A stretch of DNA of 64,000 nucleotides from Opitutaceae bacterium (GTDB lineage: Bacteria; Verrucomicrobiota; Verrucomicrobiia; Opitutales; Opitutaceae). Positions within the stretch are counted from its first letter, which is position 1. The number at the start of each line of letters is the position of its first letter. Positions 10,588 to 19,118 of the stretch are shown here, one piece after another. Made by a program: the position numbers and the translations under genes. Location of the stretch: NCBI GenBank assembly GCA_027482185.1, contig JAIXWF010000011.1:434001-498000 (forward strand). The letters are read 5' to 3'. The notes under the pieces are model-generated. The model ran no database searches and was not told the DNA's origin. It saw only the letters and a list, made by a program, of their open reading frames with translations.

Positions 10588-11925
10588 CTACGCCGCCTTC
10601 CGCTTCCGCAGATCGCGCGCGCCGGCCATGCTGAACATCAAAATCGCGCCCACGATCGCCCACGGGATCATGAAGTAGAAAAAGTACGTGTAGCCGGTGC
10701 GATCCAGCAGCCGGCCGAGCAATTGCATCGCAAGCCCCGCGCCGAGGTACTGGAACGAATTGATGCAGCCGGAGGCAAACGCCGCCGCCTTCCGCCCGCC
10801 GATATCCATCGCCGCCGCCGGCCCGAGCAGCGAGTGCGTCGAGTTCGCCGTGAACGCCACCACCACGAACGCCACCGCGATCGGCACGGCCCCGGTGATC
10901 TGCGACGCCGCGATGATCACCAGCACCTCGAGGCAATAGATGCCCGCCGCCACCGGCGCGCGCCGGCCGCCGAAGATCCGGTCGGAAATCCAACCCGAGA
11001 TGAACGATCCCGCCGAAGCCACAAAGGGGATCAGGAAACCGACCACCAGAAACAGCGGCGAATCGAGGTCGATCTTGTGCGCCTCCTGCATGTAGCGCGG
11101 GAACCATTGGTCCACCGTCTGCCGCACCGCGCCCGTGCACGCATACGCGCAGGCCATGATCCAGACGTACTTGTTCGTCACGATCTGGACGAAGACGTCC
11201 TTCAGGTTTCCGCGCACATCGCCGTCGTCGTGGTCCGACTCGCCCTTGTAGACTTGGTGGAAGCCCGCCTCCTCCGGCGTGTCCTTCGCGAACACCGCCA
11301 TCAGCACCGCCACGAGCGCCGCGATCCCCGCCGGCATCCAGAACAGCCAGCGCCAGTGCAGCGCCGGAATCTGCCACATCCCGAGAAAAACAAAGCCCGC
11401 CAAGATCGCCGGCCCGAGCTGGTTGATCGCCACGCGGCCCAGGTTGATCATGAAGCCGAACACACCCGCGAAGGTGCCGCGCTCCGTCTGGCTGAACCAC
11501 GAGGCGTTGATCTTGATGAACCCGGGCGCCCCGAACGACTGCGAATACCCGTCGATGCCGCGCAACACCACGAAGAGCCAGAGCATGCCCCAGAACGAAG
11601 CCGCGCCGAACGCGATGTTCGCCAGCACCGTCCCCGCCGCCCCGATCAGCAACGCCTTCTTGCCGCCCAACCGGTCCGTCAGCAGCCCGTTGATCACCTG
11701 CCCGAACGCATACGCATAGAAGAACGCGGCCAAGATATCGCCCATGTTCTCCTTGGTGAAATGGAACTCGTCCGACATCGCCTTGTTCGCGATCGAGATA
11801 TTGTACCGGCACATGTAGAAGCTCGTGTACATGAGCCCCACCACACCCCAGTTCAGCCCGCGCCGCGCCCCGTAGCCCGGCGGCAACACGGGCCGCCCCG
11901 CCGGGGTCGCTGAAGACGATGTCAT
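10588..11925 (-). CDS. MFS transporter, organophosphate:phosphate antiporter (OPA/GlpT-UhpT) type
   Basis: 445 aa with about twelve hydrophobic segments. The N-terminal SFYMCRYNISIANKAM followed by the cytoplasmic loop motif LTDRLGGKKAL is typical of the OPA group (GlpT, UhpT, hexuronate relatives), and NLGRVAINQLGPAI and SGWISDRIFGGRRAP mark the matching loops. These proteins exchange phosphorylated sugars or organic acids for phosphate across the inner membrane. The gene is divergent from pyruvate kinase (125 bp gap) and convergent with the metallo-hydrolase. The substrate cannot be read from the sequence; a sugar-phosphate or glycerol-3-phosphate would fit the pyruvate kinase neighbour. 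Confidence 0.85.
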   Translation of the reverse strand: MTSSSATPAGRPVLPPGYGARRGLNWGVVGLMYTSFYMCRYNISIANKAMSDEFHFTKENMGDILAAFFYAYAFGQVINGLLTDRLGGKKALLIGAAGTVLANIAFGAASFWGMLWLFVVLRGIDGYSQSFGAPGFIKINASWFSQTERGTFAGVFGFMINLGRVAINQLGPAILAGFVFLGMWQIPALHWRWLFWMPAGIAALVAVLMAVFAKDTPEEAGFHQVYKGESDHDDGDVRGNLKDVFVQIVTNKYVWIMACAYACTGAVRQTVDQWFPRYMQEAHKIDLDSPLFLVVGFLIPFVASAGSFISGWISDRIFGGRRAPVAAGIYCLEVLVIIAASQITGAVPIAVAFVVVAFTANSTHSLLGPAAAMDIGGRKAAAFASGCINSFQYLGAGLAMQLLGRLLDRTGYTYFFYFMIPWAIVGAILMFSMAGARDLRKRKAA

Positions 11926-12050
11926 CCGGGGCGTTGTAACCCGATTGTCATAACACGCACGCGAATTGTGCGCGCCGCCCCGCGCCGTATGCCACCCTCG
12001 GCCCGGCGCCGCGCTTGCCGGACCGGCGCGTTTCCTGCACCACCTTCCGC

Positions 12051-13493
12051 ATGAGCGCCAACGACTCGTTCCGCCGCACCAAGATCATCTTCACCCTCGG
12101 GCCCGCGACCGAAAGCGAAGCCATGCTCGAACAGCTGCTGCACGCCGGCGCCGACATCGTCCGCCTCAACATGGCGCACGCCAAACACGACTGGACCCGC
12201 ACCGTCATCCGCCGCATCCGCGCCGTGAGCAAACGCGTCGGGCGCGAGGTCGCCATCATGATGGACATCAAGGGTCCGGAAATCCGCACCGGCGATGTCT
12301 CCGCTCCCATCGAACTCAAAGCCGGCGAGATCTTCGACTTCACGGTCCGTCCCGGCATGGACGCGGGCCAGGGCGGGGGCGCCGAGGAGGTCCGTTCCGT
12401 CGGCGTCAATTACCAGGATCTCGCCAAGGACATCAGCGTCGGTGACACCGTCCTCGTCGACAACGGCCTGCTTCGCCTCGAGGTCCTCGAGAAGAACGAC
12501 GCCCGCATCCGCTGCCGCGTCCTCATCCCCGGCGAACTCAAATCCCGCCGCCACATCAACCTCCCCGGCGTGAAGGTGAACCTGCCGTCCTTCACCGAAA
12601 AAGACCGCGCCGATTCCATCGTCGGCCTCGAGGAAGGCATCGACTTCCTCGCCCTCTCCTTCGTCCGCGAAGCCAAAGACATCGAGCTGCTCCGCGCCTT
12701 CCTCGCCGAGAAGAAATCCAAGGTCCGCATCATCGCCAAAATCGAGGACCAGTCCGCGATCCAGAATCTCAACGAGATCGTCGCCGCCTGCGACGGTCTC
12801 ATGGTCGCCCGCGGCGATCTCGGCATCGAATGTCCTTTCGAGGAACTGCCCGTCATCCAGCGCCGCGCCGTGCGCACCTGCATCGCCCACGGCCGCCCCG
12901 TCATCGTCGCCACCCACATGCTCGAATCGATGATCTCGCAGCCCGTACCCACACGCGCCGAGATCACCGATGTCGCCAACGCCGTCTACGAACTCGCCGA
13001 CTGCGTGATGCTCTCCGGCGAAACCACCATCGGCCGCTACCCGCTCGAATGCGTGAAGATGCTCGACTCGATCTCCCGCCGCATCGAACGCGAGACCGGC
13101 GACGAATGGCGGCCCGACGCCGTCTTCACCGGCGAGCGCATGAAGGTGCTCAAGTCCGCCATCGTCCTCGCGAACGAATTGCCGAATTCCAAACTCGTGA
13201 CGTTCACGCGCCACGGCTTCATGGCCCAGGGTCTCGCCCTGCTGCGGCCCGCGCACTCGCCGATCCTCGCGTTCACGCCGTCGATGGAGGTCTTCCGCCA
13301 GCTGCGCCTGCTCCGCTCCGTCGAGCCGCACCACATGCCGCTCGCCTCCGATCCCAACGACACCATCGAGCACGCGATCGCGATGCTGCAGCGCATCGGC
13401 CGCATCGCCCCCGGCGACAAATTGATCATCGCGACCGACATCCTCGCCTCCGACCGCCTGATCGACAGCGTCCAGCTCCGCACCGTGCGGTGA
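12051..13493 (+). CDS. pyk: Pyruvate kinase
   Basis: 480 aa. ATG 12051 (MSANDSFRRTKIIFTLGPAT) gives the usual N terminus; an in-frame ATG 36 bp upstream gives an atypical extension. It converts phosphoenolpyruvate and ADP to pyruvate and ATP, the last step of glycolysis. All signatures are present: MMDIKGPEIRTG, IIAKIEDQSAIQNL with the catalytic Lys, VARGDLGIE with metal-binding residues, and ATHMLESMISQPVPTRAEITDVANAV. The C-terminal allosteric domain ends at about residue 480 and lacks any extra PEP-utiliser domain. It is monocistronic and divergent from the transporter. Confidence 0.96.
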   Translation: MSANDSFRRTKIIFTLGPATESEAMLEQLLHAGADIVRLNMAHAKHDWTRTVIRRIRAVSKRVGREVAIMMDIKGPEIRTGDVSAPIELKAGEIFDFTVRPGMDAGQGGGAEEVRSVGVNYQDLAKDISVGDTVLVDNGLLRLEVLEKNDARIRCRVLIPGELKSRRHINLPGVKVNLPSFTEKDRADSIVGLEEGIDFLALSFVREAKDIELLRAFLAEKKSKVRIIAKIEDQSAIQNLNEIVAACDGLMVARGDLGIECPFEELPVIQRRAVRTCIAHGRPVIVATHMLESMISQPVPTRAEITDVANAVYELADCVMLSGETTIGRYPLECVKMLDSISRRIERETGDEWRPDAVFTGERMKVLKSAIVLANELPNSKLVTFTRHGFMAQGLALLRPAHSPILAFTPSMEVFRQLRLLRSVEPHHMPLASDPNDTIEHAIAMLQRIGRIAPGDKLIIATDILASDRLIDSVQLRTVR

Positions 13494-13778
13494 GGCCCCC
13501 GCGCGGCGGGGGCAGTTGAGGGTTGAGTGCTGAGAGTTGAGAGCGATACCGAACGGTCACGCGCCGTCCGCAGATCTACAGATCCCTTCCTACGCCGCAT
13601 CGGCGGCGCCTCCGTTTCCCTGCTGCGGCGATTCAGCCGCAGCCGCACTCCCAGATTTCGCCCGTTGGCGAAATCCATCAGTGTTCTGCCTCCTCAGCGC
13701 CCCGCCCGCGAACGCCGTGCCCGTGGGTCGATGGATCGATCGCTCAACTCTCAACCCTCATCTCTCAACTGCCCGGGC
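13494..13778. repeat. Inverted heptad arrays (AGTTGAG / CTCAACT) in convergent junction
   Basis: Left array 13514-13543: AGTTGAG, GGTTGAG, TGCTGAG, AGTTGAG. Right array 13743-13770: CTCAACT, CTCAACC, CTCATCT, CTCAACT. They are near-perfect reverse complements about 200 bp apart, between pyruvate kinase and the M20 gene. Nothing else is recognised in the spacer. Confidence 0.85.
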
Positions 13779-13792
13779 CTATCGGCCCGGGC
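13771..13792 (-). terminator. Hairpin GCCCGGGCC-TATC-GGCCCGGGC overlapping the M20 stop codon
   Basis: A 9-bp perfect GC-only stem whose 4-nt loop contains part of the TAG stop of the M20 gene. It lies directly beside the right heptad array. There is no U-tract, so termination strength is uncertain. Confidence 0.45.
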
Positions 13793-15143
13793 TCTTCGCC
13801 GGCATCAATTCCAGCACCGCCGCCGCCAGCGACGTCACGGAGGTCTGCAACGTAGGATCGTGCAAAAGCCGCGCGTCGGGCGAATGATTCGTCGTGGGAT
13901 TTTTCCCCGCCTGTTTCGCCGCCGCGATCGCCGCCGGATCGCCCGCGCCGATCGTCCAGATCACCGCCGGCACGCGATGCACCGTCCGGCCGAACTCCGA
14001 AAAATCCTCCGCCCCCGTGATCGGCGGCACCGGCGCGACGCGCTCGTCCCCGAACCACGTGCGGAACGTGCCCGCCAGCCGCCGCGTCAGCTCGGGCGTA
14101 TTCACCGTCACGTTCGCCCCTTCCTTCTGCAGCACCACGACCGGCAACCGGTCCTCCGGCACGCCCGCCGCACGGCCCAACCCGTCGCACATCCGCCGGA
14201 TCGACGCCATCAGGTGCTCCATCACCTTGTCTTCGTAGCCGCGCAACGTGAGTTCCAGCTTCACTTCCTCGCCGATGATGTTGCGCTTCGTGCCGCCGTG
14301 GATCGACCCCACCGTCACGACCGCCGGCACGCCCGGCTGGATCTCGCGGCTCACGATCGTCTGCAACCCGAGCACGATCTGTGCGGCGAGCACCACCGGA
14401 TCCTTCGTCGTGTGCGGCGCCGAACCGTGCCCGCCCACGCCGCGCACCGTGACGTCCACCGCCCACGAACTCGCGTACGCCGGCCCCTCCGTATAGCCGA
14501 CCAACCCCGCCGGCAGATGGCAGAACACATGCAGCCCCAGCGCGAAATCCGGCCGCGGGAAACGCGTGTACAATCCGTCCGTCAGCATCGCGCGCGCGCC
14601 CGACACGATCTCCTCCGCCGGCTGTCCGACAAACACGATCGTGCCGCGCCAGCGGTCCTTCAGCGCCACGAGAATCCGCGCCGCGCCGATCAAACCCGTC
14701 ACGTGCAGGTCGTGCCCGCACGCGTGCATCGTCGGCTGTTCTTTCCCCGCGAGATCCTTCTTCACCGCCTTGCTCGCCCACGGCAGGTCGACGAGTTCCT
14801 TCACCGGCAAGCCGTCCATGTCCGCGCGCAGCAACACCGTCGGACCGTCGCCGTTTTTGAGCACACCGACGACGCCCGTGTTGCCGACCTTTTCCGTCAC
14901 CTCGATCCCGAGCGCCCGCAATTCCTTCGCGAGCAAAGCCGCGGTCTCGAATTCCTGGAACGCCAATTCCGGATTCGCATGCAGCTGTTTGTAGATTGCC
15001 TCGAGCGACGCGAACTCCGCCGCCACCCGCGCCTGCACCGCCTCCGTTACGTCGCCGGACGCGGCCCGCGCCGCCGGCACCGTAGCCGCCAAAACCAAGC
15101 CGAGCCCGAGGGCCGCGGCGGAGACAAGGTGATTCGTCTTCAT
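13779..15143 (-). CDS. M20 family amidohydrolase (exported)
   Basis: 454 aa from ATG 15143 (MKTNHLVSAAALGLGLVLAA), chosen because a signal peptide ending near AARAASG follows; the frame is open 41 codons upstream. Metal ligands of M20 amidohydrolases are visible: HACGHDLHVT (Cys/His/Asp), QPAEEIVSGA (general-base Glu pair), LGLHVFCHLPAG, and TTNHSPDARLL with the last His. The dimerisation domain VGGHGSAPHTTKDPV is typical. The group cleaves N-acyl amino acids or related amides, and this copy is likely periplasmic. Its ATG overlaps the TGA of an upstream antitoxin-like reading frame (ATGA). Confidence 0.88.
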   Translation of the reverse strand: MKTNHLVSAAALGLGLVLAATVPAARAASGDVTEAVQARVAAEFASLEAIYKQLHANPELAFQEFETAALLAKELRALGIEVTEKVGNTGVVGVLKNGDGPTVLLRADMDGLPVKELVDLPWASKAVKKDLAGKEQPTMHACGHDLHVTGLIGAARILVALKDRWRGTIVFVGQPAEEIVSGARAMLTDGLYTRFPRPDFALGLHVFCHLPAGLVGYTEGPAYASSWAVDVTVRGVGGHGSAPHTTKDPVVLAAQIVLGLQTIVSREIQPGVPAVVTVGSIHGGTKRNIIGEEVKLELTLRGYEDKVMEHLMASIRRMCDGLGRAAGVPEDRLPVVVLQKEGANVTVNTPELTRRLAGTFRTWFGDERVAPVPPITGAEDFSEFGRTVHRVPAVIWTIGAGDPAAIAAAKQAGKNPTTNHSPDARLLHDPTLQTSVTSLAAAVLELMPAKSPGR

Positions 15144-15397
15144 CGTAGGAAATTGATCGCGGTGCCCGCCGCAGCGTCGGCACCGGCGGACACCGCGAAG
15201 CCCAGGATGACCGCTTTGTTTTCCGCACCGCGCAGTTGCTTCCGGCGAGCGGCTTCGCGCAGGCACGACTGGCCGGCGCGGCGCAGCTTCCGGCGGAACG
15301 CCAAGGCCACCATCTCCTTCAGCAACTGCCCGCGCAGCGCGGCGGCAGACTCGGCCTCCTTGAACCGCGGAACGGGCAGATCGATGGTCGTTCTAAT
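15140..15397 (-). pseudogene. Ribbon-helix-helix antitoxin-like remnant
   Basis: The frame contains RTTIDLPVPRFKEAESAAAL followed by RGQLLKEMVALAFRRKL. This is the pattern of VapB-type antitoxins, which usually open with M(K/R)TTIDLP. Here the expected ATG is ATT (15395-15397) and no ATG/GTG/TTG is close by, so the gene looks start-less or decayed. After about residue 35 the chain is unlike known antitoxins. No PIN-domain toxin follows; instead the TGA overlaps the M20 start codon. The same frame is open upstream to 15637, so translation from further away cannot be excluded. Confidence 0.4.
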
Positions 15398-15747
15398 CGG
15401 AGCACATTCGAGTCTGCCGTTTCCCCGGTCAAGGCCACGCGCCCATTCTCCCCGAATCCTACCGCCCCGCGCGCAGGTTTCGGCAAACTTCGGTTCGGAC
15501 ATGGGGAACAGGCCGGAAAACAGCGGCCAAACCGCGAAACTTTGCGTCGGTCCAACCGCCGCCGAAACGTTTCCGGCCTCTCCCCGCGGCTGGCGAGCCC
15601 TTAGCGTTTCCCGAACGTCCCGTGAATTCGCCGTCAACTTCTCGCTCCGTGTGCCGTAATCTCCGCGCGGCGGTTACGTCAGTTCGGACTTGGCGTCATC
15701 GGAGCACCTTTGCATATCCATTCCGCCCCCCGCCCCCCTGTAGCTGC
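15398..15747. other. Intergenic region upstream of DUF1800 gene
   Basis: 350 bp between the antitoxin-like remnant (minus) and the DUF1800 gene (plus). No ORF with credible composition and no heptad array are seen. It presumably holds the DUF1800 promoter. Confidence 0.4.
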
Positions 15748-18700
15748 ATGAACCTTACGCGCCTTCGTTTCCCGCGCCGCCTCGCCTTGGCGTGCGCCCT
15801 CGCCCTCTCCGCCGTCCCGGGCCTCTTCGCCCAGGAACCGCGTGTTGCCAACGTCTCCACCCTCACCCGCGTCGGCACCGGCGACGATGTCCTCACCGCC
15901 GGCTTCGTCATCGGCGGCACGACGCCCAAACAGGTCGTCATCCGCGCCGTCGGCCCCCGCCTCGGCACCGCCCCCTTCAACGTCCCCGGCGTCCTCGCCG
16001 ACCCGCAGCTCACCGTCTACGGGCCCAATTCCTCCACGCTCGTCGCCGCCTCCAACAACAATTGGAACGCCGCCGACGCCGCCACCTTCGCCTCCGTCGG
16101 CGCCTTCGCCCTGACCAACGGCTCCGCCGACGCCGCCCTCGTCGCCACGCTGCAACCCGGTTCGTACACCGCCCAGGTCAGCGGCGTCGGCAACACCTCC
16201 GGCACCGCCATCGTCGAGGTCTACGAGGTCGGCACCGCCGCCGGGCGTTTCGCCAACCTCTCCACCCGCGCCCAGGTCAGCGGCACGACCAACATCCTCA
16301 CCCCCGGCTTCGTCATCACCGCCGGCACCGGCACCCGCAAACTTCTGATCCGCGCCGCCGGTCCCGCGCTCACCGCCCTCGGCGTCGGCGGCGCCCTCTC
16401 CAACCCGTCGATGACGGTGACCAACACCTCCACGCGCGCCATCGTCGCTTCCAACGACAACTGGAGCACGCCGATCGGCGGCGCCACCGCCACCGCCGCC
16501 GTCCTCAGCGCCGCCTTCCGCGAATACGGCGCGTTCGCCTTCCCTGCCGGCAGCAACGACGCCGCCGTCCTCGTCGACCTCCCTCCCGGCAACTACACCG
16601 TCCAAGTCAGCGGCGCCGGCAACACCTCCGGTATCGCCCTCGCCGAAATCTACGACATCTCCCCGGCCCAACCCGCCAGCGTCACCGTCGCCGCGACCAA
16701 GGCCGCCGCCGACGAAACCGGCAACCGCAACGGCGAGTACACGTTCACCCGCACCGGCCCGACCTTCGAAAATCTCACCGTGCGCTACGGCGTCGGCGGC
16801 TCCGCCGTCAACGGCTTCGACTACGTTGCCCTCCCGGGCACGATTGTCATCCCCTCCGGCTCCTCCTCGGTCACCCTGCCCCTGCGCCCGAACCCCGATC
16901 TGCAGAACGAAGGCACCGACACCGTCGTCGTCACCGTCCTGTCCGGCACCGGCTACGTCGCCGGGGCCCAGTCGGCCGCGACCGTGACCATCGCCGACAG
17001 CTCGGCCGTCCTTTATATCGCCAACGTCAACGCCGAGGCCTCCGCCACCGGTTCCACCGCATCCGGCACGGCGACCATTTTGCTGAGTTCCGACGGCACC
17101 GTTGCCGCGGTGAACTTCAATGTCTCGAACCTCTCCTCCGCCGTCACCTCCGCCCACCTTCGCATCGGGCCGAGCGGCGACTACGTGTTCAATCTGCCCG
17201 TCGCCTCCTCGGGCAGCAGCCAGTGGCTCTTCACCCCGACCGGCAATCACACCGCCGCCTCCCTCCTCGCCGCGCTGCGCAGCGGCAACATCTTCCTCGG
17301 AATCGACACCGCCCGCTACCCCACCGGCGAAGTCCGCGGTACGTTCATCCAAGGCGCCGGCTCCCCGACCTTCACCGCGCCGGCGGCCCCGCCCACCGTC
17401 TCCCTGACCAACGTCACCGCCACCGACGCCGCCCGCTTCCTCACCCAGGCCACCTTCGGCCCGAAGAAGAGCGAGATCGACGCCCTCACCGGCGGCAGCA
17501 TCGACGCGTGGATCACGGCGCAGCTCGCCCTGCCCTTCACTTCGCATCGCACCGCCACCGTCGCGGATCGCGCCGACTTCGGCGGCAGCAACAGTTTCAC
17601 GAACTGGAACGCGATCCACCTGCCGAACCGCCAGTCCGCCTGGTTCAAGAACGTCCTCACCGCCCCCGACCAACTGCGCCAGCGCATGGCCTATGCGCTC
17701 AGCCAGATCTTCGTCGTGTCCGACATCTCCCTCGGCGAGGACGGCCACACCGAACCGCTCGCCAACTATTACGATATCCTCGGCAACGGCGCGTTCGGCA
17801 ACTTCCGCACGCTCCTCGAGAACGTCACCCTCAGCCCGATGATGGGCCTCTACCTGAGCTCGCTGCGCAACTCGAAGGCCACCTTCGACGCCTCCGGCAA
17901 TGCGCTCACCACGCCCGACGAAAACTACGCCCGCGAGGTGATGCAGCTCTTCACCATCGGCCTCGTGCAACTCCAGCCCGACGGCCGCCTCGCCCTCGGC
18001 TCCGACGGTCTCCCCATCCCCACTTACAACCAGACCACCATCACCGAACTGGCCAAGGTCTTCACCGGCTGGGGCTATCCCTCGACCAACCCCGCGGCGT
18101 TCCGCTCCGCCTCGACCAATTACTACAGCCCGATGCAGCTCTTCGCGCTGAACCACGACGATACCGCGAAGAACCTCAGCCCCGTCACCTCGACGATCCT
18201 GCCCGCCGCCCAAGGCGGTACCAAGGACCTGCAGATGGCCCTCGACGCCCTCTTCGTCCACCCGAACACCGGGCCCTTCATCTCCAAACTGCTCATCCAG
18301 CGCTTCGTCACCAGCAACCCGAGCCCCGCCTACGTTTACCGCGTGGCCCAGGTCTTCGCCAACGACGGCACCGGCACCCGCGGCAACCTCGGCGCCGTCG
18401 TCCGCGCCATCCTCACCGACTACGAGGCCCGCTCGCCGCAGGTCCTCACCAGCGTGAGCTACGGCAAACTCAAGGAACCGCTGCTCCGCCTCACCGGCGT
18501 GCTCCGCTCCTTCAACGCTTCCTCGACGAGCGGTCGCTTCCTCGGCCTCCGCCACACGGTCAACGGCACCCCGATTGTCGGGACCACGCCGCGGCCGGCC
18601 ACCCAGGGCGAGATCTCCACCATCAATTCCTCGACCCTCGTTTACAGCGCGATCGGCAACCTCGCCCAAGCCGCGTTGCGCTCGCCGACCGTCTTCAACT

Positions 18701-19098
18701 TCTACCACGCCGACTACGTGCTCCCCGGTCCCCTTGCCGCCGCCGGCCTCGTGGCGCCGGAGTTCGAGATCACCGACGACAACTACGCCATCAGCGTGCC
18801 CAACTACCTGCGCACCTTCGTGACCGCCGCCATCCCCACGACCAACGGCGTCCCCACGGCCGCCGCCCCGTACGTGCTCACGCTGAACCTCGACTACGAG
18901 CTCACGCTCCTCCCCAACCCCGACTCGCTGCTCGACCACCTCGCGAACGTCCTCTGCAGCGGCAATCTCAGCGCCTCCGCCCGGACGCGGATCAAGACCG
19001 CACTCGCCGCCGTGCCCACCAGCACGTCCAACCTCGATCGTGTCAGGACCGCCGTCCTGCTCGTCCTCACCTCGCAGTCGGCCGCCATCCAAAAGTAA
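15748..19098 (+). CDS. DUF1800 protein with N-terminal surface modules, Calx-beta and CHRD domains
   Basis: 1116 aa. ATG 15748 gives MNLTRLRFPRRLALACALA and a signal peptide ending near LFAQ; the frame is open upstream but lacks a leader. Order: two about 135-aa modules (about 27-165 and 167-303) with NxSTxxxVxxGxxxLTxGFVI, RAxGPxL, ASNxNW, PGxYTxQVSG and VEVYEV; a Calx-beta domain (about 311-420); a CHRD domain (about 421-535, LYIANVNAEA to GEVRGTFIQ); and DUF1800 (about 560-1110, AARFLTQATFGPKKSEI, YAREVMQLFTIGL). DUF1800 proteins are exported and nearly always encoded next to DUF1501, as here (20 bp gap). Biochemical role unknown. The same N-terminal module recurs in the GH10 protein of this window. 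Confidence 0.88.
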   Translation: MNLTRLRFPRRLALACALALSAVPGLFAQEPRVANVSTLTRVGTGDDVLTAGFVIGGTTPKQVVIRAVGPRLGTAPFNVPGVLADPQLTVYGPNSSTLVAASNNNWNAADAATFASVGAFALTNGSADAALVATLQPGSYTAQVSGVGNTSGTAIVEVYEVGTAAGRFANLSTRAQVSGTTNILTPGFVITAGTGTRKLLIRAAGPALTALGVGGALSNPSMTVTNTSTRAIVASNDNWSTPIGGATATAAVLSAAFREYGAFAFPAGSNDAAVLVDLPPGNYTVQVSGAGNTSGIALAEIYDISPAQPASVTVAATKAAADETGNRNGEYTFTRTGPTFENLTVRYGVGGSAVNGFDYVALPGTIVIPSGSSSVTLPLRPNPDLQNEGTDTVVVTVLSGTGYVAGAQSAATVTIADSSAVLYIANVNAEASATGSTASGTATILLSSDGTVAAVNFNVSNLSSAVTSAHLRIGPSGDYVFNLPVASSGSSQWLFTPTGNHTAASLLAALRSGNIFLGIDTARYPTGEVRGTFIQGAGSPTFTAPAAPPTVSLTNVTATDAARFLTQATFGPKKSEIDALTGGSIDAWITAQLALPFTSHRTATVADRADFGGSNSFTNWNAIHLPNRQSAWFKNVLTAPDQLRQRMAYALSQIFVVSDISLGEDGHTEPLANYYDILGNGAFGNFRTLLENVTLSPMMGLYLSSLRNSKATFDASGNALTTPDENYAREVMQLFTIGLVQLQPDGRLALGSDGLPIPTYNQTTITELAKVFTGWGYPSTNPAAFRSASTNYYSPMQLFALNHDDTAKNLSPVTSTILPAAQGGTKDLQMALDALFVHPNTGPFISKLLIQRFVTSNPSPAYVYRVAQVFANDGTGTRGNLGAVVRAILTDYEARSPQVLTSVSYGKLKEPLLRLTGVLRSFNASSTSGRFLGLRHTVNGTPIVGTTPRPATQGEISTINSSTLVYSAIGNLAQAALRSPTVFNFYHADYVLPGPLAAAGLVAPEFEITDDNYAISVPNYLRTFVTAAIPTTNGVPTAAAPYVLTLNLDYELTLLPNPDSLLDHLANVLCSGNLSASARTRIKTALAAVPTSTSNLDRVRTAVLLVLTSQSAAIQK

Positions 19099-19118
19099 AC
19101 GCCCCCTCCTTTCCCGCC

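Noticed and set aside
11926-12050. Sigma-70 promoters in the transporter/pyruvate kinase divergent gap
   Set aside because: TTGTAACC and TTGTCATAACAC were considered, but no pair has acceptable sequence and spacing in both boxes; reporting them would be guesswork.
15622-15747. Upstream start for the first DUF1800 gene
   Set aside because: It adds 42 residues without a leader, whereas ATG 15748 begins a good signal peptide.
15679-19092. A 1137-codon minus-strand frame opposite the first DUF1800 gene
   Set aside because: Shadow frame caused by high third-position GC; no domain, no signal, and the plus-strand protein is clear.
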